A stretch of 64,000 bases of DNA from Bacteroidia bacterium (GTDB lineage Bacteria > Bacteroidota > Bacteroidia > UKL13-3), in assembly GCA_023151275.1 (NCBI GenBank), contig JAKLJI010000001.1, positions 396,409 to 460,408 of the forward strand, given 5' to 3'. The position numbers were made by a program, and so were the translations under genes. Numbering within the stretch: position 1 is the stretch's first letter; every line of letters begins with the position of its first letter. The notes beneath the pieces are model-generated. The model did not search any database, had not been told where the DNA came from, and was given only the letters and a program-made list of their open reading frames with translations. Below, piece after piece: positions 34,630-42,489 of this stretch.

Positions 34630-36447
34630 ATGGAAACTCAGAAGCCTTATTTTATCATAGATTTTGATAGCACCTTTACTCAGGTAGAGGCAATGGAAGA
34701 GTTAGCGGCTATCAGCCTTAAAAATGATCCGGATCGCGAGCTGATTATCGAGAAAATAAGGCAGTTGACTGATTTGGCGATGGATGGTAAAATGCCATTT
34801 CCAAAAAGTTTGAAGGCCAGAATAGCACTGCTATCAGCTAAAAAATACCACATCCAAATGCTGGTAAACCGACTTCGGAAGCGAGTAAGTGTTTCGTTTG
34901 CCAGAAATAAAAACTTTTTCAAAGCTTACCAAGGGCAAATTTTAATTGTTTCGGGTGGATTTAAGGAATTTATAGAACCTGTTGTAAAGCCTTATGGAGT
35001 AAACCCTGAACAGGTTTTTGCCAATACCTTTTTGTTTGATAAAAAGAACAACATCATAGGGGCCGATGAAACCAATGTGCTTGCCATGGAACAAGGCAAG
35101 GTAAAGTTGCTCAGGCAATTGAAATTGAAGGGAAGAGTGATTGCAATTGGAGATGGTTATACCGATTACGAACTGCTTGCATCGGGTCAGGCTCATGAGT
35201 TTTTTGCCTTTACCGAGAATATTGCCCGACCTCTCGTTATTCAAAAAGCAAAGCGTGTTGCATCCTGTTTGGATGAGATTCTTTACCAGGAAAAGTTGCC
35301 CATGGCAATTTCGTATCCAAAAAGCAGAATTAAAGCAGTTTTGTGGGGAGAACCCTGCTATGAAGCAGAAAACGAGCTTAAAAAGGAAGGCTATCAGATT
35401 TACAAGGTTCCGGCAAATGCCAATTCAAGCATGATGAGTAAGATTAAGCAGGCGAATTTGTTGGTTTTTCATCCGGCAGTTCCTTACCAGAAAGTGCTGA
35501 CTGAAATGCCTACCAAGCAATTGGCAACAGCTGTCTGGGGTGAGGTTATTAATCCTGAATTTTCATCCCATTTGGCATTATCGGGAACGGCACTTATTAG
35601 TCCGGCTCATTCACATTCCAGAAGTGTTGCGGAATTGGCCTTATTGATGATGTTGAATCTGTTTAGGCAAAAACAGGAAGAACTTTTAGGAAAGACTTTG
35701 GGAATAATCGGATATGGTCATAGTGGTTCCCTATTATCATTAATGGCTGCCAATTTGGGCATGCAGGTTTTATATTTTGATAAAGAAGAGAGACCACCAT
35801 TGGGGAACGCCATGCAATTGAAAACACCCCAAGAGGTAATCAGAAAGGCCGATGCTTTGGTGGTTTTAATGGATAAAACCTATCTCGGAAATTTGGCTTT
35901 TGGCTTGCGTGAAATCAAGCAAATGAAATCGGGTGCTATACTCATTCACCTAAGTTATGATGAACTGATAGATTCGGAGGCCGTAAAACAGATGCTAGAG
36001 CAGCAAAAGCTCGGAGGATTTGCAATGGATTGTTTAAGCGAGCGAACCTTTAAGAAAATTCGCACATTGAAAAATTCCTATATAACCCTAAACGAGCGGC
36101 TTAATACCCATCAAACTACCACAAACATCGCCAATGCTGTTTGCAAAGGCTTGATTGATTTTGTAAATACAGGAAGCACCAGTTTAAGCGAAAATTTCCC
36201 TCGCATAAGTTTACCCCCTTTGCAAACAGGACATCGGTTTATTCATATTCACAAAAATGTACCTGGGGTTCTGGCGTGCATAAACAGCATTCTTGCCGAA
36301 TCTAAAACCAATATCAGCGGGCAATACCTGAAAACTAACGATGAGATTGGTTATGTAATAACCGATGTGGACAAAGACTATTCAGAGAGTGTATTGCAGG
36401 AACTAAAACGTGTTCCCTCCACCATTCGGTTTAGGGTATTATATTGA
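34630..36447 (+). CDS. Phosphoserine phosphatase / phosphoglycerate-dehydrogenase-like / ACT fusion with a degenerate dehydrogenase active site
   Basis: 605 residues in three parts. Residues 1-220 are an HAD-IB phosphoserine phosphatase with all motifs: D11-F-D13-S-T, S108-G-G and G174-D175-G-Y-T-D. Residues ~230-530 resemble D-3-phosphoglycerate dehydrogenase, with the NAD motif GIIGYGHSGS at 358-367. The catalytic positions are changed: Tyr443 replaces Arg (SYDELID for SRGTVVD), the Glu position reads Arg472 (or is displaced by one residue), and Asn488 replaces His (NERL for PHIG). Residues ~535-605 are an ACT domain. Phosphatase activity is likely; dehydrogenase activity is doubtful. The dehydrogenase-like and ACT parts may sense NAD or serine. 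Confidence 0.85.
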   Translation: METQKPYFIIDFDSTFTQVEAMEELAAISLKNDPDRELIIEKIRQLTDLAMDGKMPFPKSLKARIALLSAKKYHIQMLVNRLRKRVSVSFARNKNFFKAYQGQILIVSGGFKEFIEPVVKPYGVNPEQVFANTFLFDKKNNIIGADETNVLAMEQGKVKLLRQLKLKGRVIAIGDGYTDYELLASGQAHEFFAFTENIARPLVIQKAKRVASCLDEILYQEKLPMAISYPKSRIKAVLWGEPCYEAENELKKEGYQIYKVPANANSSMMSKIKQANLLVFHPAVPYQKVLTEMPTKQLATAVWGEVINPEFSSHLALSGTALISPAHSHSRSVAELALLMMLNLFRQKQEELLGKTLGIIGYGHSGSLLSLMAANLGMQVLYFDKEERPPLGNAMQLKTPQEVIRKADALVVLMDKTYLGNLAFGLREIKQMKSGAILIHLSYDELIDSEAVKQMLEQQKLGGFAMDCLSERTFKKIRTLKNSYITLNERLNTHQTTTNIANAVCKGLIDFVNTGSTSLSENFPRISLPPLQTGHRFIHIHKNVPGVLACINSILAESKTNISGQYLKTNDEIGYVITDVDKDYSESVLQELKRVPSTIRFRVLY

Positions 36448-37197
36448 AAGCTCTTTACTTCTCTGTCTCAAGGCCTCGTAAAGTGCAATTCCGGCTGCAA
36501 CAGAAACGTTTAGCGAGCTAACCCCAAAATCCATAGGAATTTTGGATAGGTAAGTGCACTTGCGAATCAAATCGTTGCTGATACCCGTTTCTTCGTTCCC
36601 CATAACAATGGCTAATGGGCCGCACAAATTGGTTTCTTCAAGCGTATGCTTCGTTTTTTCAGTACAAGCAACCGTTGTAAAACCACTTTGATTCAACAGT
36701 TCAAGACTGGTTTTCAAATGTTTTTCACGGCAAATTGGAATTTTTAGCAATGCCCCGGCAGAGGTTTTTACTGCGTCTTCATTCACCGGTGCTGTTTCAG
36801 TAAATGGAATTACAATGGCATCCACACCCGCACACAAGGCTGTACGAGCAATTGCTCCCAGGTTCCTAACATCGGTAAGTCGATCTAGAACCAGAATAAA
36901 CGGGTCTTTTCCGCTTTCATACAAGGTAGGAACCAAATTTTCGAGTTTGTGGTAACTAACCGGGGAGATAAATCCGCAGATTCCCTGATGGTTTTTTGTT
37001 CCCATGAAATCAAGTTTTTCCCTCGGAACAAATTGAATAGGAATATCTGCTTTCTGGCAAAGGTTTCGAATATCATCAAAAAGAGGGTTGCGAATCCCTC
37101 TTTCTGCTTGAATCTTTATGAAATCACGACCTGCATCCAGTGCTTCTTTCACTGCATGCAGGCCGTAAATCAATTGCTTATTGTTGGCTTTGTACAT
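36439..37197 (-). CDS. rlmB: 23S rRNA 2'-O-methyltransferase of the SpoU/TrmH family (RlmB type)
   Basis: 252 residues. An N-terminal substrate-binding domain (YGLHAVKEALDAG, then VPREKLD and NHQGICGF) precedes the SPOUT knot with its three motifs: DRLTDVRNLGAIARTA, IVMGNEETGIS and SLNVSVAAGIALYEAL. RlmB methylates G2251 of 23S rRNA in E. coli; this specificity is inferred from family resemblance. The stop overlaps the fusion gene on the other strand by 9 bases. It starts 3 bases after the GT117 gene, so it is downstream in that operon. Confidence 0.92.
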   Translation of the reverse strand: MYKANNKQLIYGLHAVKEALDAGRDFIKIQAERGIRNPLFDDIRNLCQKADIPIQFVPREKLDFMGTKNHQGICGFISPVSYHKLENLVPTLYESGKDPFILVLDRLTDVRNLGAIARTALCAGVDAIVIPFTETAPVNEDAVKTSAGALLKIPICREKHLKTSLELLNQSGFTTVACTEKTKHTLEETNLCGPLAIVMGNEETGISNDLIRKCTYLSKIPMDFGVSSLNVSVAAGIALYEALRQRSKELSI

Positions 37198-37199
37198 GG

Positions 37200-40100
37200 T
37201 TACATACCAGCCTGAAGAGAATCAACTCTGGTTTTGAAATTGCTTGAAAGTTCGGTTTGCTTGTTAAACTCTGCCATTTGAGCCAGGTAGCCCATAATCT
37301 GCATGTTCTCATCAATTTCAGGACGTACCAGGTTTTTCTTCTTACCAAAGCTTAGGTAGTATTTTCCACGCTCTTCAAAGAAGTTGAACAACTCTTTGCT
37401 AAGTGCATTGGCTTTGTCTGTGGCTCCTGCCATGTAGTAGGCTTCCACAAGTCTTACGGTGAAAACATCGTACTGAATCTGGTCTTTTGGAAGCGATTTC
37501 AGGCAATAATCAATAGCCTTGATGGCCGAATCTTTTTTGCCTTCCATTACCAAAGCTTCAGCCAAACGGAAGAAAATGTTTCTAAAGTTTTTGGTTTGAC
37601 GAAGAATGGTTTCATCCAGGTAGACTCCAGGTGCTCCCATATTCCCCCACTTGAATTTATTTACCAGGTTATCGTACAGCACAGTTGTGTTGATGCGACC
37701 GGTATTGCCTTCCTGCGTATTGGTATTTACAATTGGTACAAGGCGGTAAGTTAGTCCCTCAAGCTGGAAGTATGGTTGCAAGTTCAGGTAAACATCGCTG
37801 CCTGTTGTAATGGCCCAGTAAATTGGACGAGTTTGGTAATTATTTGCAATGATATCAAGCAGAATCAAGTCAGCTTTCATCAAGGTGCTGTTTCCAATTT
37901 CCCATTTGATGCTATCTACAATAAATGGAGCATCCTCCGGACGGACAACTCCGTTTTTAAGCATTGTTTCTTTGTCAACTTTCAGGCTAAAACGCTTGGT
38001 TGGATAGTAGCGAAGTGATTCTCCACCCTGGCTTTGCACGGATCCCATTGGGTCGTTATCGTCACCAATAAAGTGAATGATGTTTTGTAATGGATAATAA
38101 TCACGGTTGTTGATGCCGTACTGGCGCTGCAATTCAGGGTTTTCGTAATGAACTACATAATCACGTGTTCCTTGCTTGTACTGCTCTGATTTCAAGCTAA
38201 AATCAACAGGTTTTGAGCCATATGCAGAACGCTTTAATCCATCTGTGTACCAATCGGTATTCAATAAACTCATGTTGATTACACGAACATCTGAGCGAAT
38301 TCCTTCTACATTCTGCGCGTACCACAATGGATAGGTGTCGTTATCGCCATTGGTAAATAAAATGGCGTTTGGTGCACATGAGTTGAGGTAGTTTTCTGCA
38401 AAGTTCAAAGCAGTGTATCTGTTTGAGCGGTTGTGATCGTCCCAGTTTTGCTGTCCCATCAATACAGGAACCGCAACAAGACTAAGAATACCGGCAGAAG
38501 CCGCTGCCACATTTCGATTTATTTTCTTACCTAAGAAATCAACCAAGGCCAATACCCCAAGTCCAATCCAAATCATGAAGGTTTGGTAAGAACCTACATA
38601 GGCATAATCTCGCTCGCGAGGCTGGTGGGCAGGGAAGTTTAGGTATAGGATAATAAAAAATCCGGTGAACAAGAACAGTGTACTTACAACTACAGCATCC
38701 TCTTTAGCATTTTTGAAGTGATACCACAAACCAATCAAACCAAGAATAAGCGGTAGGAAATAGTATTTGTTATTGGCTTTGTTGTTTTTAATGCTATCTG
38801 GAGCTTTGCTAATAGGTCCCAATCTACTTTCGTCCAGAGCTTTGATACCACTCTGCCAATTGCCTCGCACGATATCTCCATATCCTTGTTCATCGTTTTG
38901 ACGACCAATAAAGTTCCAGAAGAAATACCTCCAGTACATGAATCCCAACTGATAGCTAAGCAGGAAGTCTACGTTCTTTCCAAAAGTTGCTTTTTTGCCT
39001 TCAGGAATTTTCTCCCATTCTCTGTAAGCGGCAACGTAGTCAGGACGGTCAGCCCACATCCTTGGGAAGATTGTACAATCTTTAGGGTCGTAAACGCGCT
39101 CCAACTTTTCGCCGGTTTCAACATACTTGCCATCAAAGCCTTTGGCATATTGCATGTTTCCTTTTTTAACATCAATAACCTTGGCATAGAAGTATTGACC
39201 ATAAACCAATGGGTTTTCTCCATACTGCTCGCGGTTTAGGTAGCTCAACAAGGCAAAAGGCTGTTCAGGGTCGTTCATGTCGATTGGCGGATTGGCCAAA
39301 GAACGAATGATAATCATGCTATACGAAGAGTAACCAATGATTACAAACGAGAAGCACAATACTACCAGGTTAACCATTTGCATGGCAGCCTCGCGTTTGA
39401 ACACCAGGTAATAAATCGCCGCAGTAACTATAGCCCAGAAAAGTGCTGTTACACCGCTGGCATTGATAATAAACGATGAGAATACCAAGATTCCATAGCT
39501 TCCAACTGCAATGTATAAGCTGGTTTGGCTGCGGGTATGGGTATAATGAATTGCAGAACCTATCAGTGCTAATAGAATTACAATCAAAAGCAAGGCTCCG
39601 GAGTTGTAAAACATACCAAGACTATTTACTGTGAAATAATCAAGTTTGGTAGCCAAGCCTGGTAAGCCAGGGATTATGCCAAACTGAACAATTCCAATGG
39701 CCAAAACGGCTACGGCTGAAGCACGTAAGAATCCGGAAGTAGTGAATTTATTTTGTTTGAAATAAACCACGTAAACAATTGCAGGAATTACAAGGAGATT
39801 CAATAAGTGAACACCAATGGCAAGTCCAATTAAGTAAGCAATCAAAACTAGCCAACGATTTGCAGTTTGTTCTCCTGCAATATTTTCCCATTTCAAGATA
39901 CACCAAAATGTAAGTGTGGTAAAGAAGGATGAAGAAGCATAAACTTCTGCTTCAACCGCCGAGAACCAAAAGGTATCCGAAAAGTTCAGGGTTAAAGCGC
40001 CAACAATTCCTGAAAACATGATGGCAATGCTTTGCCAGCCTTCTGCTTCACCCGATTTTACAAGCATTTTCTTTGCTAAATGCGTAATCGTCCAAAACAT

Positions 40101-40379
40101 GAACATTACGGTAAGTGCACTGGTTACAGCTGAAACCATATTTACCCAGAATGCTACTTTAGAAACGTCGGCTCCTGCCATTAAGCTAAATACACGGCCA
40201 ATCATCAAAAAGAGAGGTGCTCCCGGAGGATGGCAAATCTGTAAGCGATAAGAGGCAGAAATAAATTCACCACAGTCCCAAAAACTAACAGTTGGTTCAA
40301 GGGTTAACGTGTAGGTTGCCAGTGATACCAGAAACAGTATCCATCCCAGCACATTGTTCGTCAGATTGTATTTGTTCAT
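37200..40379 (-). CDS. DUF2723/GT117 family membrane glycosyltransferase-like protein
   Basis: About 1059 residues from the ATG at 40379; the frame extends 33 bases upstream to another ATG. The N-terminal ~480 residues are a polytopic membrane domain starting TLTLEPTVSFWDCGEFI, with the conserved DCGEF acidic loop and HPPGAPLF motif of DUF2723, a GT-C type protein O-mannosyltransferase-like fold. After further membrane segments comes a long periplasmic domain (about 640-1059) with ALNFAENYL and TNGDNDTYPLWYAQ blocks and helical repeats at the end. It probably transfers a lipid-linked sugar to proteins or lipids outside the inner membrane. The acceptor is unknown; this family is highly conserved in Bacteroidota. 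Confidence 0.85.
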   Translation of the reverse strand: MNKYNLTNNVLGWILFLVSLATYTLTLEPTVSFWDCGEFISASYRLQICHPPGAPLFLMIGRVFSLMAGADVSKVAFWVNMVSAVTSALTVMFMFWTITHLAKKMLVKSGEAEGWQSIAIMFSGIVGALTLNFSDTFWFSAVEAEVYASSSFFTTLTFWCILKWENIAGEQTANRWLVLIAYLIGLAIGVHLLNLLVIPAIVYVVYFKQNKFTTSGFLRASAVAVLAIGIVQFGIIPGLPGLATKLDYFTVNSLGMFYNSGALLLIVILLALIGSAIHYTHTRSQTSLYIAVGSYGILVFSSFIINASGVTALFWAIVTAAIYYLVFKREAAMQMVNLVVLCFSFVIIGYSSYSMIIIRSLANPPIDMNDPEQPFALLSYLNREQYGENPLVYGQYFYAKVIDVKKGNMQYAKGFDGKYVETGEKLERVYDPKDCTIFPRMWADRPDYVAAYREWEKIPEGKKATFGKNVDFLLSYQLGFMYWRYFFWNFIGRQNDEQGYGDIVRGNWQSGIKALDESRLGPISKAPDSIKNNKANNKYYFLPLILGLIGLWYHFKNAKEDAVVVSTLFLFTGFFIILYLNFPAHQPRERDYAYVGSYQTFMIWIGLGVLALVDFLGKKINRNVAAASAGILSLVAVPVLMGQQNWDDHNRSNRYTALNFAENYLNSCAPNAILFTNGDNDTYPLWYAQNVEGIRSDVRVINMSLLNTDWYTDGLKRSAYGSKPVDFSLKSEQYKQGTRDYVVHYENPELQRQYGINNRDYYPLQNIIHFIGDDNDPMGSVQSQGGESLRYYPTKRFSLKVDKETMLKNGVVRPEDAPFIVDSIKWEIGNSTLMKADLILLDIIANNYQTRPIYWAITTGSDVYLNLQPYFQLEGLTYRLVPIVNTNTQEGNTGRINTTVLYDNLVNKFKWGNMGAPGVYLDETILRQTKNFRNIFFRLAEALVMEGKKDSAIKAIDYCLKSLPKDQIQYDVFTVRLVEAYYMAGATDKANALSKELFNFFEERGKYYLSFGKKKNLVRPEIDENMQIMGYLAQMAEFNKQTELSSNFKTRVDSLQAGM

Positions 40380-40700
40380 TGCAACGCAGGTTGATTCAAT
40401 AGTCATGTACACCTAGTTCGTGTAAAGGTTCAGGTTTTGGCAAAAACCAGTCCTCACCTGAAAAGGCGTAACAGGCAAACATAAAAGAATTTGAATAAGC
40501 CGCCAAATGCGGAATAAGAAAGGGAATTTAATTTGTTGAATGTGCTCGATTGCTAGTCGGGAAAAACAGCAGATTCGTGCACAACTTTAATCATACAGGC
40601 TGTATCAGCACTTGATAACCAGGCCCATTCTTTACTTTCTAGTAAAATCGCGCTGCATTTTGTTTCTTTGTAGCCCAAATCCATCCAAAATTCTGAACCT
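40380..40700. other. Divergent intergenic region between GT117 and the flavoprotein gene
   Basis: 321 bases with the promoters of both divergent genes. I see no perfect TAnnTTTG box here; CATTTTG and TTTCTTTG words lie 30-50 bases before the GTG at 40701. A small hairpin (GGTTTT/AAAACC) nested in TTCAGG/CCTGAA lies near 40430-40470, about 50-90 bases upstream of the GT117 start, where it could form in its leader. No gene is visible. Confidence 0.4.
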
Positions 40701-41927
40701 GTGACGAATAAAGTTGTTGTAATTGGTGCCGGAGCCGCAGGCTACTTTTCGGCGATTACCTGTGCCCAGAACAATAAAAATCTGGAAGTAATCTTAATGG
40801 AACGTGGTTCCAAGACCTTACAAAAGGTAAAGGTTTCGGGAGGAGGCAGGTGCAATGTTACACATGCTTGTTTTGATTTGAAGCAGCTTTCCCAAAGTTA
40901 TCCGAGGGGAGAGAAGCAATTGAAAAGCGCTTTTAGCCGCTTTCAACCCAAAGATACTGTTGAATGGTTTGAATCCCGAAAGGTAAAGCTGAAAACTGAA
41001 CCGGATGGGCGCATGTTTCCGGTTACCGATAATTCACAAACCATTATTGATTGCCTTGAAAAGGAAGCAGAAAAAGCCGGAGTTAAGCTTATGCTTTCAA
41101 GTCCTGTTCGCAAGCTGGTTCCTGCTTTCCATGGTGGAATAGACTTGTACCTTGAGTCTGGAGAGAAAATCCATTGCAAACGCGTGATTGTAGCTACCGG
41201 TGGAAATCCGAACCGTGAAAGCTTTAATTGGCTTCGGGAACTTGGTCATAGGATAGAAACGCCCGTTCCATCTTTGTTTACGTTTAATATTCTGGATAAA
41301 GAACTTCATGCCTTAAGTGGTATTAGTGTAAATACAGCCAGAATTAGAATCTTGGAAACCAAACTTGAGGTTTCAGGTCCGGTTTTGATTACGCATTGGG
41401 GACTTAGTGGTCCAGCGGTTTTAAAATCTTCCTCCTTGGGTGCTCGCATTCTTGCCGAGAAAGACTATCAGTTTCAGGTAGAAGTAAACTGGCTTGAAGG
41501 AAAAAAAGAAGATTCCGTTCGCCAGGAGTTAATGAACTTAAAGGCTGCAAACCCAGCCAGACAAGTGGCGGGATTATTTCCATTTACCTTACCCAAAAGG
41601 TTGAGCGCTTATTTAATGGAGAAAGCCGGGATAAACGATCAGGCAAACTGGGCAGAAATCAGCAAGGAGCAGGTGAATCAGCTTATTCGTTGTTTGATGT
41701 ACGATACTTATTCTATTGAAGGAAAAACAACTTTCAAGGAAGAGTTTGTTACCTGTGGAGGCGTACATCTAGATGATGTTGATTTCAAAACCATGGAAAG
41801 TAAGCGCTGCAAAGGGCTTCATTTTGCCGGCGAAGTTTTGGATATAGATGGAATAACTGGTGGCTTTAACTTTCAGGCTGCTTGGACAACAGGATTCATT
41901 GCCGGAAAAGCAGCTTCCGCTGAATAG
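40701..41927 (+). CDS. HI0933-family NAD(P)/FAD-dependent oxidoreductase (YhiN/BaiN-like)
   Basis: 408 residues from a GTG start. The N-terminal Rossmann FAD motif is VIGAGAAGYFSAI; KVSGGGRCNVTH is the diagnostic HI0933/BaiN segment. An HWGLSGPAVLKSSSL block and the C-terminal GEVLDIDGITGGFNFQAAWTTG FAD-contact complete the family. Members are flavoproteins of uncertain general function; BaiN in gut bacteria reduces bile acid intermediates, but this should not be transferred here. A single gene with a 321-base upstream region. Confidence 0.9.
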   Translation: MTNKVVVIGAGAAGYFSAITCAQNNKNLEVILMERGSKTLQKVKVSGGGRCNVTHACFDLKQLSQSYPRGEKQLKSAFSRFQPKDTVEWFESRKVKLKTEPDGRMFPVTDNSQTIIDCLEKEAEKAGVKLMLSSPVRKLVPAFHGGIDLYLESGEKIHCKRVIVATGGNPNRESFNWLRELGHRIETPVPSLFTFNILDKELHALSGISVNTARIRILETKLEVSGPVLITHWGLSGPAVLKSSSLGARILAEKDYQFQVEVNWLEGKKEDSVRQELMNLKAANPARQVAGLFPFTLPKRLSAYLMEKAGINDQANWAEISKEQVNQLIRCLMYDTYSIEGKTTFKEEFVTCGGVHLDDVDFKTMESKRCKGLHFAGEVLDIDGITGGFNFQAAWTTGFIAGKAASAE

Positions 41928-41951
41928 AAATTCGGTCCCGCTTAAGTTCAA

Positions 41952-42425
41952 TTAGTTATCCAGCCAATTTTGTAATTCTTCAGGCTTGGAGGTGCCAATG
42001 AGCAATAAGTCTCCGTTTTCAAATTCAAGTTGCAATCCCCAATTTCCTTTTACATTAAAGGCTCTGTTTTTTCTCGAGAAACCGCGAATTCCCCAGCCTC
42101 CATATTCTCGTAGCGGACTGTATTGTCTCACACCCATGCGCTTTATTTCGTTCCAGGAATAAAACCTGCTCTTAAAATGAAAGGGAAAAAACTGTATCCG
42201 GATTCCGTCTTCATCAATGGTGGTTTCTAAGCGAAGTACCAAAAACAGCAAGGCCATTACCAGCATAATAATGCTAGACCCAACCAAACCAGTGGCAGAA
42301 TCTTGTGAATATGCGCCGGTAAAGTAGGGAATATAGGGCAAGGTTCCCGTTCCTATCAATACAACCCAAACCCACCATTGCGTAAAACGCTGGCTTTCTC
42401 TGAATGGTTCCTTTTTGTTTTTCAT
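41952..42425 (-). CDS. Small membrane protein, uncharacterised
   Basis: 157 residues. Two hydrophobic segments (about 17-35 and 48-66) are followed by a cytoplasmic PH-like beta domain: TTIDEDGIRIQFFPFHFKSRFYSWNEIKRMGV and GLQLEFENGDLLLIGTSKPEELQNWL. This is the layout of small YdbT/bPH-type membrane proteins. The function is unknown. Its -7 box lies 4 nt before the ATG, in a 64-base region shared with metG on the other strand. Confidence 0.8.
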   Translation of the reverse strand: MKNKKEPFRESQRFTQWWVWVVLIGTGTLPYIPYFTGAYSQDSATGLVGSSIIMLVMALLFLVLRLETTIDEDGIRIQFFPFHFKSRFYSWNEIKRMGVRQYSPLREYGGWGIRGFSRKNRAFNVKGNWGLQLEFENGDLLLIGTSKPEELQNWLDN

Positions 42426-42429
42426 GCTG

Positions 42430-42437
42430 CAAAATTA
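42430..42437 (-). promoter_or_regulatory. -7 box TAATTTTG, 4 nt before the small membrane protein start
   Basis: Read on the minus strand, a perfect TAnnTTTG box with CAGC between it and the ATG at 42425. Confidence 0.5.
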
Positions 42438-42475
42438 GTTTTCTTTTCCGTTCCCTCCATTAGCTCTCAATCCCT

Positions 42476-42483
42476 TAATTTTG
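42476..42483 (+). promoter_or_regulatory. -7 box TAATTTTG, 6 nt before the metG start
   Basis: A perfect TAnnTTTG box with CGCCTT between it and the ATG at 42490. It supports this ATG over the in-frame TTG at 42481, which lies inside the box. Confidence 0.5.
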
Positions 42484-42489
42484 CGCCTT

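Noticed and set aside
38161-38180. CACGTG at about 38162 as another parS
   Set aside because: The flanks do not match the parS arms, and it lies far from the cluster.
40430-40470. Small nested hairpin upstream of the GT117 gene, considered as an attenuator or riboswitch
   Set aside because: Stems of 6 bp only, no T run and no known riboswitch motif.
42481-42489. TTG start for metG giving three more residues
   Set aside because: The TTG lies within the -7 box; the ATG at 42490 gives the usual MetG N-terminus.
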